Source: Leishmania panamensis (lineage: Eukaryota > Euglenozoa > Kinetoplastea > Trypanosomatida > Trypanosomatidae). From it: 64,000 bases of DNA. Both the position numbers and the translations under genes were made by a program. The notes beneath the pieces are model-generated. The model had not been told where the DNA came from. It saw only the letters and a list, made by a program, of their open reading frames with translations, and made no database searches. The stretch lies in the NCBI RefSeq assembly GCF_000755165.1, contig NC_025877.1, positions 338,456 through 402,455 on the forward strand, given 5' to 3'. How positions within the stretch are numbered: position 1 is the first letter of the stretch; each line of letters opens with the position of its first letter. Positions 18,675 to 27,859 of the stretch are shown here, piece after piece.

Positions 18675-21209
18675 ATGAACGCGCCTCCGATGCCACCGGG
18701 CAAGGTGCCCCCACGACCGCCGGGGATGAAAGTGATGCCGCCCATGCCCCCCGGCTTCAAGGCACCGGGCCGTGGTGGGGCAGCGCCGCCGATGCCTCCG
18801 GGTCGTGTTCCGCCGCAACCACCCGGGATGCGTAGTGGTGGTCCTCCGCCGATACCGCCGATGCCACCTGGCATGGTGAAGCACGCGCCGCCGCCACCAT
18901 CCGGAGGAGCACCCGCCGCCCCTGGTGGAGGGTCATACCCTCGCTATCCTATGCCACCCGGCCGTGGCGGCGGCGCTCCACCGGCGCCCGCGCAAGGTGG
19001 CGCTCCACCGCCAAGTGCGCCGCGCTACCTGATGCCGCCGTCCGCTGCCGGTGCGGAGATGCTGACCATCTCTCCCTACGCTGCATCTGGTGCGCCTGCG
19101 TCCCAATCGCAGTCGCAGAATCTTCAGCAGTATCCCTCACAAGACCCATACGGCAGTGATCGGAGCGGCATGTACCCCCCAGGGCGATACAACGACTACG
19201 AAGGCGGCGGCCGCAGTCGGCGTCACGGCAGGGGAGAGCGTGCTCACCGCGGCGGTGGTGGGCGCGAGCGTGGCGGCGACCGTAATGACCGTGGCGAGCG
19301 CCCCGAGCGAAGCAGTCGCCGTGGCGGCGGCCGTCACCGCGACGAGGCCCCTCGCAACCCGCCGATGCGTGACCCAACCAACACCGTCTGGGTTGGCAGC
19401 TACGACCCGGCCTTCCACTCGCGTAGCATGCTATGCCGCGCATTTTGGCCTTTCGGTCGCGTCATGGAAATCTCGATTCACGATGGCAAGTCGTACGCCT
19501 TTGTGCACCTGCGGCGCACCGAGGAGGCCAAGGCTGCGGTCGATGCTCTCATGGAGAGTCGCGAGTTGGGTGCCGCGATCTTCAACTACAGCAAGATGCA
19601 CGACTACACGGAGGAAGAGATGAGCCTACCGCATGACCCCAATATTGTGGAGGAGCCGCCTGTCACAGATCCCGCGCCGGCACCAGCGCCTGGTACCCGG
19701 CGTCAGCGTGACTACGACGGCAGCCGCGACCCCTGTGACGAGCGTGGCGCGCGCGAGGCGGAGTGCGTCCGCGATGCCCCGGCGCCCCCGCAGCGCCGTG
19801 CGCGGCACGAGCGGGAAGCCAAAGAGCCGTCCAACGTCTTGTGGGTTGGCAACCTCGTTCCGTACATAACAAATGAGAAGCTGACCGAGGTGTTCGAGGT
19901 GTTTGGCCCCATCTCGAGCGTCTCCCGTCTCGGTCGCTCCAACATGGCCTTTTTGCACTACGAAACGGTCGAACAGTGCACAATGGCCATCGAAACAATG
20001 AAGGGTAGGCCGATTGAGGGGGTTATGCTGAGCTTGAACTATGGCCACGACGCCCAGCATGCGAACGACGTGGCTGGTGGCAGCGGCACCGGCGCAGAGG
20101 GACCGGCAGGGAGTGGCGGTCACAACTACGGCAACGTTCCCCTCACCGCCGACGGTATTCCTGTCAACGAAACACCAACGAACATCATTTACCTCGGCCA
20201 TCTCCCCGCCGATGCGGAGGCCAAGGATGTCGAAGATTTATTCACGCCATACGACGGTTTCATCTTCAGCAAGTTTGTCGGTACCAGTGGGATCGGCTTT
20301 GGCCACTTCGACACAATTGAGTCCTCTCGGCTGGCGCGCGCAGGGTTGTCCAACGCGATGATCAAGGGGACACCGATCCGTGTGAGCTTCGGCAAGCAGA
20401 ATCACACGTATACCATGGCTGATCGGCGCCGCATCGGTGAGCCAGCCCTGGGCAATGGCGGCGGTGAGTTCAACTTGGACGCTATGATGCGCGGCCCCGG
20501 CGTGCAGTTGGACGGCACCACCGGCGCTCTTGTGGCTGGCGGCTACGGCGGTGGGACGTTGGTTCTGCCGGCCATGGGCGGCGGCGCTGCCGGTGGCGGC
20601 ATTGGTGGTACAGAGAGCAATGTGTATGTCCGCAAGCGCGAGGCGCCGGAGATGACCTTGGAGAACCGCCTTCAATCATTGTTGGGCAGCACGTACAACA
20701 GCTGTGGCGCCAGAGGCCTCGAGATCAGTCCGAGCCAGATTCAGGCAGTGTGTCAGCTCGTGGACAACTGTGTCAGCGAGTCCGCGTGCGAGACGCTCCG
20801 GCAGGCGCTCACGCTCTATTCCCCGCTGCGCGCTGTGCACATTTTTAACGTGGTGGCGAAGCGCATGAGAGAGTTCTCTGATGACCCACACAAGCGCCTC
20901 TTCGTGCTGTACGCCGTGACGCACGTGCTACTTGGCGTGTCCACCGAATATGTTCCCTTCACTGAGGCAGCGCTCAACGCCTACCTGATGGTGCTGCTGG
21001 TGGCGAGTGAGGGGCAGACAAGTAGCGGCATGGATCGCCTGACGTTCATCATCGAAAGTTTTCAGCAGCATCCCTTTGTCGAGAAGAAGTCCAACGCAGG
21101 CAAGGAGTACGAGGAGCAGTTTCGGGCACAGCTGGACGAGATCACCAATCGTGCGAAGGCCGAGCAGGATCTGCGCTTGCTGGCGACGCGCCGCCGCCGC
21201 CGCAACTAA
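18675..21209 (+). CDS. Proline-rich, triple-RRM RNA-binding protein with C-terminal CID-like domain
   Basis: This 844-residue protein is probably nuclear and involved in pre-mRNA processing. Residues 1-150 are repeated Pro/Met/Gly segments (PPMPPG, PPGM), like the tails of SmB and U1C. Residues about 180-230 are Arg/Gly-rich. Three RRMs follow: RRM1 about 235-306 (TVWVGSYDP ... SYAFVHL), RRM2 about 386-455 (VLWVGNLVP ... MAFLHYE) and RRM3 about 501-572 (IIYLGHLPA ... IGFGHFD). RRM2 and RRM3 keep recognisable RNP1/RNP2 strands; RNP1 is shortened in all three. After a Gly-rich linker comes an all-helical region (about 661-844) containing KRLFVLYAVTHVLLGV, which resembles the CTD-interaction (CID) fold of SR140/U2SURP and SCAF proteins. 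That last assignment is by eye. RRM plus CID suggests coupling of Pol II or the spliceosome to RNA (inference). Confidence 0.85.
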   Translation: MNAPPMPPGKVPPRPPGMKVMPPMPPGFKAPGRGGAAPPMPPGRVPPQPPGMRSGGPPPIPPMPPGMVKHAPPPPSGGAPAAPGGGSYPRYPMPPGRGGGAPPAPAQGGAPPPSAPRYLMPPSAAGAEMLTISPYAASGAPASQSQSQNLQQYPSQDPYGSDRSGMYPPGRYNDYEGGGRSRRHGRGERAHRGGGGRERGGDRNDRGERPERSSRRGGGRHRDEAPRNPPMRDPTNTVWVGSYDPAFHSRSMLCRAFWPFGRVMEISIHDGKSYAFVHLRRTEEAKAAVDALMESRELGAAIFNYSKMHDYTEEEMSLPHDPNIVEEPPVTDPAPAPAPGTRRQRDYDGSRDPCDERGAREAECVRDAPAPPQRRARHEREAKEPSNVLWVGNLVPYITNEKLTEVFEVFGPISSVSRLGRSNMAFLHYETVEQCTMAIETMKGRPIEGVMLSLNYGHDAQHANDVAGGSGTGAEGPAGSGGHNYGNVPLTADGIPVNETPTNIIYLGHLPADAEAKDVEDLFTPYDGFIFSKFVGTSGIGFGHFDTIESSRLARAGLSNAMIKGTPIRVSFGKQNHTYTMADRRRIGEPALGNGGGEFNLDAMMRGPGVQLDGTTGALVAGGYGGGTLVLPAMGGGAAGGGIGGTESNVYVRKREAPEMTLENRLQSLLGSTYNSCGARGLEISPSQIQAVCQLVDNCVSESACETLRQALTLYSPLRAVHIFNVVAKRMREFSDDPHKRLFVLYAVTHVLLGVSTEYVPFTEAALNAYLMVLLVASEGQTSSGMDRLTFIIESFQQHPFVEKKSNAGKEYEEQFRAQLDEITNRAKAEQDLRLLATRRRRRN

Positions 21210-23278
21210 TCCATGCCGGCAACTGTTTCGTTCCCCCCGCTCTCTCTTTCCCCTCTGCAGTTGTCTGGTGGCTCCTTTTTCCGCGGCCCGCCTGTGTGTT
21301 TTTTGTTTGTTTGTTTGATTTCTCTCTGTATGTGTGTAAGTGCACTTGTTTGCGTGTGTCTAAGCGGGCTATTGGCTGTTTCTCTCTTGGGCTCTCTCCT
21401 GGGGCACGCACCACCGTCTCTCTCTCCCTGTGTGTGGCTGTGCTTGTGTGTGCGTGCTTTGTTGTTATCGACGGAAGTGGTCCTCTCTCCACCCCCCACC
21501 CCCCACCTTAAAGCCTCAAAAAGGGACGGAACTGAGAGCCACGCGCCATGTGTGTTTGTGTTTTTTTTTTTGCGGCCGTACTGCTCGTGTGGCGCACTGT
21601 GCAGAGGCGTTTTGTATGAGCGGCTCCTTTGGTATGTGTCGTTCTTCCCCCGCCCCCTTCTCTTTCACTTGACGGCCTCTGCGGGTTCGCTCCTCTTTTC
21701 CTTCTCGTATCCGGTGCGTGCTCACACGCGCACGGGTCTCACTAAAAAGATAGCAAAGTCGAACAGGCGAGTGAGGCGTTTACCCACTGGCACACCCATG
21801 CACGCCTACACCCAAACGTACACCCAAACACCTCCCCACCCCCCACACACCCACACGCATTAAGTAGATGAGCAGCGGTGAAGGAAGAGACAGCATGCCG
21901 GCCACAAAAGAGGACAGAGCGTGCGAATTTGGAATGCGACTGTTGGGGTGAATGACCCTGGTTTTACTCAATAAATGATCAAAAGCGAAGGCGGCGGGCA
22001 ATGTGTCCTCTCTTTCCCCCCTACCTTCCCTCTTACTGCTGCTTACTCTTGCTGTTGACCGCCTAACGCTCTGCTGCGAAGCTACCGTGCCCGTGTACTC
22101 ACCATATGCAAATCCCACCACCTCTTTCTTCTCCTATCCTTTCTCCTCTTTCACTATCACGGTTTCAACGGCTTTCTCTCTCTCTCTCTCTCTCGCCCCA
22201 CTTCACTTCTCCTCTGCGCCTCCCCCCACTTCCATCGTGTTACCCTTTTTTCAGGTCTACGATGCCGAGCCTCTGCATCTTTCTCCCTCGTATCTCTCTC
22301 CCTGCTTCTCCGCCTTTCCTCGCACCCCATCCTACTGGATTTCATGCAGTCCTCTCCCTCTCCCCGCCATGATGATGCATAGCGTGAAAAAGGGGGGAGG
22401 GGGCGAGGCACACTGGAAAGGCGGAGGAGAAACAAACTACTGCAAGGCGCGCCTGTGTCTGCGTCTGTTTCTTGTGGTTTATCTTTAGACCCTCTTTCTG
22501 CCTCCGTATCTCACACTTCTCTCGCATCAATGGACCCGCTTGAAAATGCCTCTTTTCCTTTCTCCTCTTTCGGTGCTGTTTCACGGCCATCATCTCTTTC
22601 CTCATCTTCCTCCCATCGTCCACCGGCTCTAGAAGTTGCCCTCCGCATTGTGCCTTGCTAAGGTGACGAGGCAGATGCGCACCGTAGAAATCGTGTGCTT
22701 CTCGGTCTTCACTTGCACCGCGCATTCACTCTCTCCCTCTCGTTCTCTCTACACACGCTCAGTAGAAGCGGCCCTAAAATGTGGAGAGTATGTCTACTGC
22801 CTCACTGCGTGTTAGTGCGCTCGTTAGGCGCTAAAATAGGTACGGATCACACACACACACACACCCATGCATGGAGTTCCACAAGGTTTTCGAGGAGACA
22901 CCAGCTCTCTCCTTCCTTCTTTCCTCTTTCTATTCCAACGCTTACATTCATCATGCCACTTTCTCTACTTTAGCTTTGTCTGTTATTGGCAGCCCAAGTA
23001 CGGTTAATCGTGGCACCTCGCACTCTTCTTTTCTATAGAGGTGGTTGCCATCAAGGCCGTACAAGATGCGCGGGCTCGGTGCTGCGGCGGACGTGGGCGC
23101 GTTGCTGGTGATACCTATGTTCTTGGCACGTCGATCATCACCTTAGCCTTCTGACGCCCGTGTGCACGAGCGAAAGACATCGGTGCCCATTTTTCTCTGC
23201 TTGTGTGTGCCCTTCACCCCCTCCCCCCCCCCCCACACACATCCACACACTCGTATGAATTCGTCGCTTCTCCAAGAT
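21210..23278. other. Gene-poor spacer, pyrimidine-rich
   Basis: About 2 kb with no convincing gene. It contains T/G-rich runs near 21298-21360, a C/A-rich stretch at 21785-21860, CT-rich blocks at 22000-22350 with (CT)n near 22172-22193, a (CA)n run near 22849-22863 and a C14 run near 23222-23235. A 39-codon open stretch at about 23038-23146 (EVVAIKAVQDARARCC...) reads more coding-like than its surroundings but has no start and no recognisable family. Confidence 0.5.
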
Positions 23279-24245
23279 GCATTAGTGCAGTGATTATGTT
23301 TTTCGACTCAAGTGATGACGGCGGCTGGTGATGTCAACATGATTTTCCCCCTTTCGTCTTTTCATGGGTTGAGGTAGCGGTGCTCTCTCTCTCTCTCTCT
23401 CGTGCGCGCGCGCTTGTGAGGGCTTTGTATGTATGACCTAGTGCGGGAGCGTAAGAGAAAGTGTCGACTCTTACCACGTGCGTACAAGCATACGCGCCGG
23501 GAGCAGGCAGCTTTTGCCAACCAATGTCTCATCTTCGCAAGCGTTGGTGCCCCGTCGTACGCTCAGGCTCTTGTCCACATTGATGAAGGGAAGTCAAATT
23601 GAAGAGCGAGAAGCAGAACACAACGGAGGTGATGTACCCCTTCACCTCCTCTCTCCCACGTTCGCGCAGATCCCAGTGGGCAAAGAGGGAATTCTTCTTG
23701 GATGGTTCCTCATTATGTGTTGGGCCTCGGAGTGTGCCAGGTCGTTCTCTCTATCTCTGTATGTACGCAGTTTTGTGTATGCTAGCAACGTGGTTGCACA
23801 CGCCGCATCAGTAGAGCGACATCATTTTTCCTAAGAGTAATGCCTGCTGGCGATGCCAACGCGAGTCCTCTTTTTCTCTAGTATTTGTTCCTCTCTTTCG
23901 TGTTCCTAAAATGTTGGGAGGGAAGTGGTGGGCTGGGCCGCACGACCTAGTGCTCCGTCCCTCCCCCCTTTTTGTCTCCGGTGCGCAGCTTTCACCAACC
24001 AGCTTGGTATCTTTTGCGGTCGAGACTTGCAAGTGCGCAGCTGCCGCACTCTTCGATAGATACTTGAAGTCAAAGTGAAGAGCAAGATGAGATGCATCTA
24101 CGCTTGAAAGCTGTGTAGAGGTGTATGTAGGTGTGTATGACGGCAACTGCGGAGTTCACACGGGAAATACTCGATTGACCCGCTGCATCAGTACAGCGAC
24201 ATCATCTTTTCGAGTGGTGATGCCTGCTGGCGATGTCAGCAAGAT
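23279..24245. repeat. Diverged tandem repeat array, three copies of a 60-base element
   Basis: Three copies of a related 60-base segment occur at 23279-23343, 23804-23866 and 24185-24245. Consensus landmarks are GCAT(C/T)AGT, then a T-rich ATCAT(T/C)TTTC, then TGCCTGCTGGCGATG(T/C)CA. Between copies, other blocks also recur: GACCTAGTGC at 23436 and 23942, AGCTTT(T/C)(G/A)CCAACCA near 23510 and 23990, and GAAGTCAAA(T/G)TGAAGAGC at 23590 and 24068. This indicates an old duplication of a roughly 380-525-bp unit. The first copy contains GTGATGA, like a C box, but no convincing D box was found. Function is unknown. A 118-residue GTG-start ORF at 23478-23834 spans the first unit but is not preserved in the second. 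Confidence 0.5.
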
Positions 24246-25039
24246 TGCATACCATATGCGGTATCCGACCTGTACTTGCAGTTGAAAAAGAAACCTCTCG
24301 GGCATGCTCTACTGTTGCGTCTTTGACTGGGGTGGATGGGCAACGACATAGGAGGCAAGAAAAATGCACAAGCAATAGACGATGCAGAAGCAATACGGCG
24401 CGCGGGCGTCCTCGTCGAGGTGTGTGTACACACACGCACACACAGATGGGACACGTCCGTCGTACCGCTGATGATCAGCTTAAAATCTTCGCCTGAGTGT
24501 CACTGGGGAGCATCCATGCTGTTCAACCTTTCATCTTCGAGCCCTTTTAATTCTAACAGACGACGTGCACGTGTCTGTGTATCTCCCTCCGCGTGCGCTG
24601 GGGGGCTGCTAGCATTGGCTAACACCTGAGCAGAGCGACTAGAGCTTGTACACCTCCCTAGAGGCGTTGAAACGCGCAGCATGTGCTTGTGTGATGCTAC
24701 TCATCGACCCCCTAATCAGATAGGGGCATTATTTGAGCTGACTGTGCTACACTGATGCATGTTGGGAAAAGTAGAAGAAGAGGGACACTAGGAGGCAAGG
24801 CGTGTGTGGTGCTGCACACGCTTCTGCCTCGTTCCCGAGCACAGTTCTTCTGGTGTTGTGCCTTTCTCTTATTCGTTTTCTCGAAGTGATGCGCCGAGCA
24901 ATGCTACGTCGGCAGACGTCGCCACGCGCACATCGGAGCAAAAAAGAAACACACCAATGCCCCCCCTCCCTCCCCCCATACACCCACATACAAGAAAAGG
25001 CTTATCTGATTAGCATCAGACTGAAGGAGTTGCCAGACG

Positions 25040-25042
<3 letters not shown>
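24246..25042. other. Spacer with short palindromes, no gene seen
   Basis: Contains a small stem at 24248-24264 (ATACC...GGTAT), an alternating GTGTGTGTACACACAC palindrome near 24420-24436 and GCTGATGATCAGC near 24464. No ORF here has homologues I recognise. Confidence 0.45.
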
Positions 25043-25081
<39 letters not shown>

Positions 25082-25293
25082 GTAGTAGTGGTAGTACGTA
25101 CTTACGTTACGTTAACGTACGTCGGACGTAGTTCGTACGTTACGGTCGGTCGGGTCGTCGTCCGTCGGCCGACCCGACNNNNNNNNNNNNNNNNNNNNAC
25201 CCCTAACCCAACCTAACAAACGAAAACGGAAACGTTAACGTTACTTCGTAGTTAGTACATACACGACGTAGAAGGAGTAGTCGACGACGAGTA

Positions 25294-25330
<37 letters not shown>
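25043..25330. other. (TA)18 - unplaced sequence - 20-N gap - unplaced sequence - (TA)18
   Basis: An unresolved assembly site. (TA)18 at 25043-25078 and another (TA)18 at 25295-25330 bracket a run of 20 N (25179-25198). The 100 bases left of the gap and 96 bases right of it are unlike anything nearby: they drift from TAGTAG through ACGTACGTT to CGGTCGG, then after the gap from CCCTAACCC-like through AAACG back to TAG. The left part has no CA dinucleotide. This is most easily explained as slipped or low-quality read ends at a single long TA tract. Confidence 0.8.
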
Positions 25331-25334
<4 letters not shown>

Positions 25335-26239
25335 GATGGGAGTGACTTTACCGCTTTAAAGCTGGGCCAAGTTGCTTACGCGTGGGCTGCCTGGCGCCAG
25401 CCCACTTTGTTTTCTGCGCAACAACCCTTTTTTTGGTTGGTTTTATCGTTTGTCACTCTTCACTTCCTCCACGTCAGGGATGGGCTCTCCCCTTCGCTCA
25501 CCTCTGTGAAGTATTTTGTGGGGGGGGAGGGGGAGGGGGGAAACATACTCACCCCCACTACCCTTCGCCTGCCGTTTTCCCTGTCCTCGCCTCACCTTCT
25601 ACTGCCTCCTCCATCTCTGTCTCTCTCTCTTTCTTTCTACAGGTGTCACCTGGGCGCATCTTGTGGTTTGCTTTACACGACTCATTAGGAAGGGAAACCC
25701 GACCGAGCGAGCGTACAATACCAAAGACCGCAAAAGTGCAAGACGAAGGAGGGAGAGAATTGGTGTGCTGCCGGCCCTGCCGTTGGCGACTGCGTGTTAT
25801 CTCAGTGCTTGCGTGTTCGTCTGTTTTGTGAGGGCTTCACCACGTGTGCGCGCGGGTGTTTGCTGTTGACTTGGTGGCTCTCTGTGCATTGGTGGGGCTC
25901 GCTTTTCGTTGTGTTGTTTTTCTTCTTTTCCTCTGTCTCTCATCGCCCGAGTGCGAGGAGTTAAGGTGGACACCAAAGCCCCCTCCTCCCTCCAACCGAG
26001 CCAAACGCAAAGAAGCATTGAAGTGCTCTCTCTTTCTCTTTGTTCCCCCCCCTCCCCCCTGCTTCACGAACAACGCGCACTGATACTGCACATACACGTC
26101 CTGCGACTACCTGCTTCGGTGTTCTTTTCTCTACTCATTCAACGCTGCTCGCGCTCATACATACACCACGCACCGGCCCGTCTACTCCCCACCCCCCGCT
26201 CGATCGCTTAGTCAATAATTTCTCCACACAGACGACGCG
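25331..26239. other. Spacer and 5' region of the importin gene
   Basis: Contains G-rich 25518-25540, CT-rich 25610-25640 ending in ACAG at 25641-25644, and pyrimidine-rich stretches at 26030-26060. AG at 26229-26230, ten bases before the importin ATG, is one of several possible splice acceptors. No gene was seen. Confidence 0.5.
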
Positions 26240-27859
26240 ATGTTCAACAACCAAGAGAAGAAGGGCGCCAAGCAGGCCGTCAGCACCAAAGCTGGTGCTG
26301 AGCGTCGCCAGCGCCAACTCATGTCAGTGCGTCACAAGGTTCACGGAGAGGTGATGAAGCACCTGCGCGCCGAAGATCAGGAAGACCTTGCGATGCTTGA
26401 CGGTAACGGCGGTGTGGCGCAGGTGTCCAACCCGGAGGACGTCTGGTCGTACGACGCCAGGTCTACACCCGCTTCGGTGCCCTTGCAGCTCCTCCCAACC
26501 CTCGTGAACATGTGCATGAACGGACCGACAGACCGCGAGGTGTTTCAAGGCACACTGCTGATCCGTAAGATCCTTTCCGTCGAGAAGGACCCGCCGTACG
26601 ATGCTGTGACATCGAGCGGCGTGGTGCCACACCTGGTGGGACTGCTGCAGCGCGAGGACTACCCGGAGCTGCAGTTTGAGTCTGCCTGGGCCCTGACCAA
26701 CATCGCTGCAGGCACGTCGGAGAACACAATGATGCTCGTCGCCTGTGGTGCGATTCCACGCTTCGTGGCGCTGCTGGGGTCCCCGAACGCGGACTGCCGC
26801 GATCAAAGCGCGTGGGCCATCGGCAATCTCTCTGGTGAGGGCGCGGCCTGCCGTGACGAGGCGCTGAGCCACGGCGCCATGGCTGCACTGCTAAACGTGC
26901 TGAGCGTGAAGGAGCAGCCGATTCATGTTCTACGCAATGCTACGTGGGCTGTGTCAAATTTGTGCCGCTGCAAGCCACTACCGCCGCTGGAGCGTGTGGC
27001 AATTGCCCTGCCGACGCTGGTGGATCTCCTCAACAGCTCCGATGATCAGCTCATTGTTGATGCGGCGTGGGGTATCTCGTACATCAGTGACGGCCCGGCA
27101 GAGCGGGTGCAGGCGGTGCTCGAGGCTGGCGCTGTTCCTCGCATTGTGCAGCTCCTCTCCGTGCCGAGTACAAACGTGAAGCTGCCGGCAATTCGCATTA
27201 TTGGCAACATCGCCGCCGGCACGGATGAGCAGACGCAGGTTATCATTAACAGCGGTGCTCTACCGGCCATGGCCGAGCTACTGCGCCACCCAAAGCGCGC
27301 GCTGCGCAAGGAGACGTGCTGGACCGTCTCGAACATTGCTGCCGGCCAGGCGTACCAGATCGATGCGCTCGTGAACTCGAACGTTTGCATCCCCATCTTG
27401 GAATGTCTTAGCGCGCCAGAGCTCGATGTGAAGAAGGAGGCGGTATGGACCATTGCGAACATCACTTTCTGCGGCTCAGTGGCGCAGGTGAAGTACCTCG
27501 TCAACATCGGGGTCATCCCGCCACTATGCGAGGCGCTGCGCACATACGACCCGAAGATCGTGACGGTCGCGCTGGAGGCGGTGCAGTGCTTCCTCCAGGT
27601 TGGCGAGGACGAGAAGACGTCAGGCGGCATGGAGGAGAACATCGTAGCGAAGCAGGTGATGGACTGCGGCGGTGTAGACTCCATCGAGCAGCTTCAGACG
27701 CACGCTGACAAGAACGTATACAACATTGCGCTTCAGATCCTGGAGAGCTTCTTCACGACGGAGGACGAGGCGGGCCAGATGGACAGCGCTATGGGGGCTG
27801 GCATGGTGGACTTTGCGCAGGGCAACCCCAACGTTGGTGGCGGCCAGTTTAACTTCTAG
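26240..27859 (+). CDS. Importin subunit alpha (karyopherin alpha)
   Basis: Importin alpha binds classical nuclear localisation signals and carries cargo through the nuclear pore with importin beta. This 539-residue protein, a normal length for the family, has a basic N-terminal importin-beta-binding region (KKGAKQAVSTKAGAERRQRQ, about 8-27). An armadillo-repeat array from about residue 75 to 490 follows. The NLS-groove motif WxxxN recurs, as in SAWALTNIAAGTSE, SAWAIGNLSGEG, ATWAVSNLCR, AAWGISYISDG (N replaced by Y), TCWTVSNIAAG and AVWTIANITFC. The acidic C-terminal tail (FFTTEDEAGQMD) is the site bound by the export factor CAS in other species. The first ATG is used. The N-terminal region has fewer clustered basic residues than animal importin alpha. 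Confidence 0.95.
   Translation: MFNNQEKKGAKQAVSTKAGAERRQRQLMSVRHKVHGEVMKHLRAEDQEDLAMLDGNGGVAQVSNPEDVWSYDARSTPASVPLQLLPTLVNMCMNGPTDREVFQGTLLIRKILSVEKDPPYDAVTSSGVVPHLVGLLQREDYPELQFESAWALTNIAAGTSENTMMLVACGAIPRFVALLGSPNADCRDQSAWAIGNLSGEGAACRDEALSHGAMAALLNVLSVKEQPIHVLRNATWAVSNLCRCKPLPPLERVAIALPTLVDLLNSSDDQLIVDAAWGISYISDGPAERVQAVLEAGAVPRIVQLLSVPSTNVKLPAIRIIGNIAAGTDEQTQVIINSGALPAMAELLRHPKRALRKETCWTVSNIAAGQAYQIDALVNSNVCIPILECLSAPELDVKKEAVWTIANITFCGSVAQVKYLVNIGVIPPLCEALRTYDPKIVTVALEAVQCFLQVGEDEKTSGGMEENIVAKQVMDCGGVDSIEQLQTHADKNVYNIALQILESFFTTEDEAGQMDSAMGAGMVDFAQGNPNVGGGQFNF

Noticed and set aside
23279..23343. C/D box snoRNA call for the first repeat copy
   Set aside because: A C-box-like GTGATGA is present but I found no D box or terminal stem at the right distance, and the other two copies lack the full C box.
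25199..25218. CCCTAACCC-like bases as an internal telomeric repeat
   Set aside because: Only about one and a half imperfect units next to an N gap, within sequence that looks like miscalled read ends.
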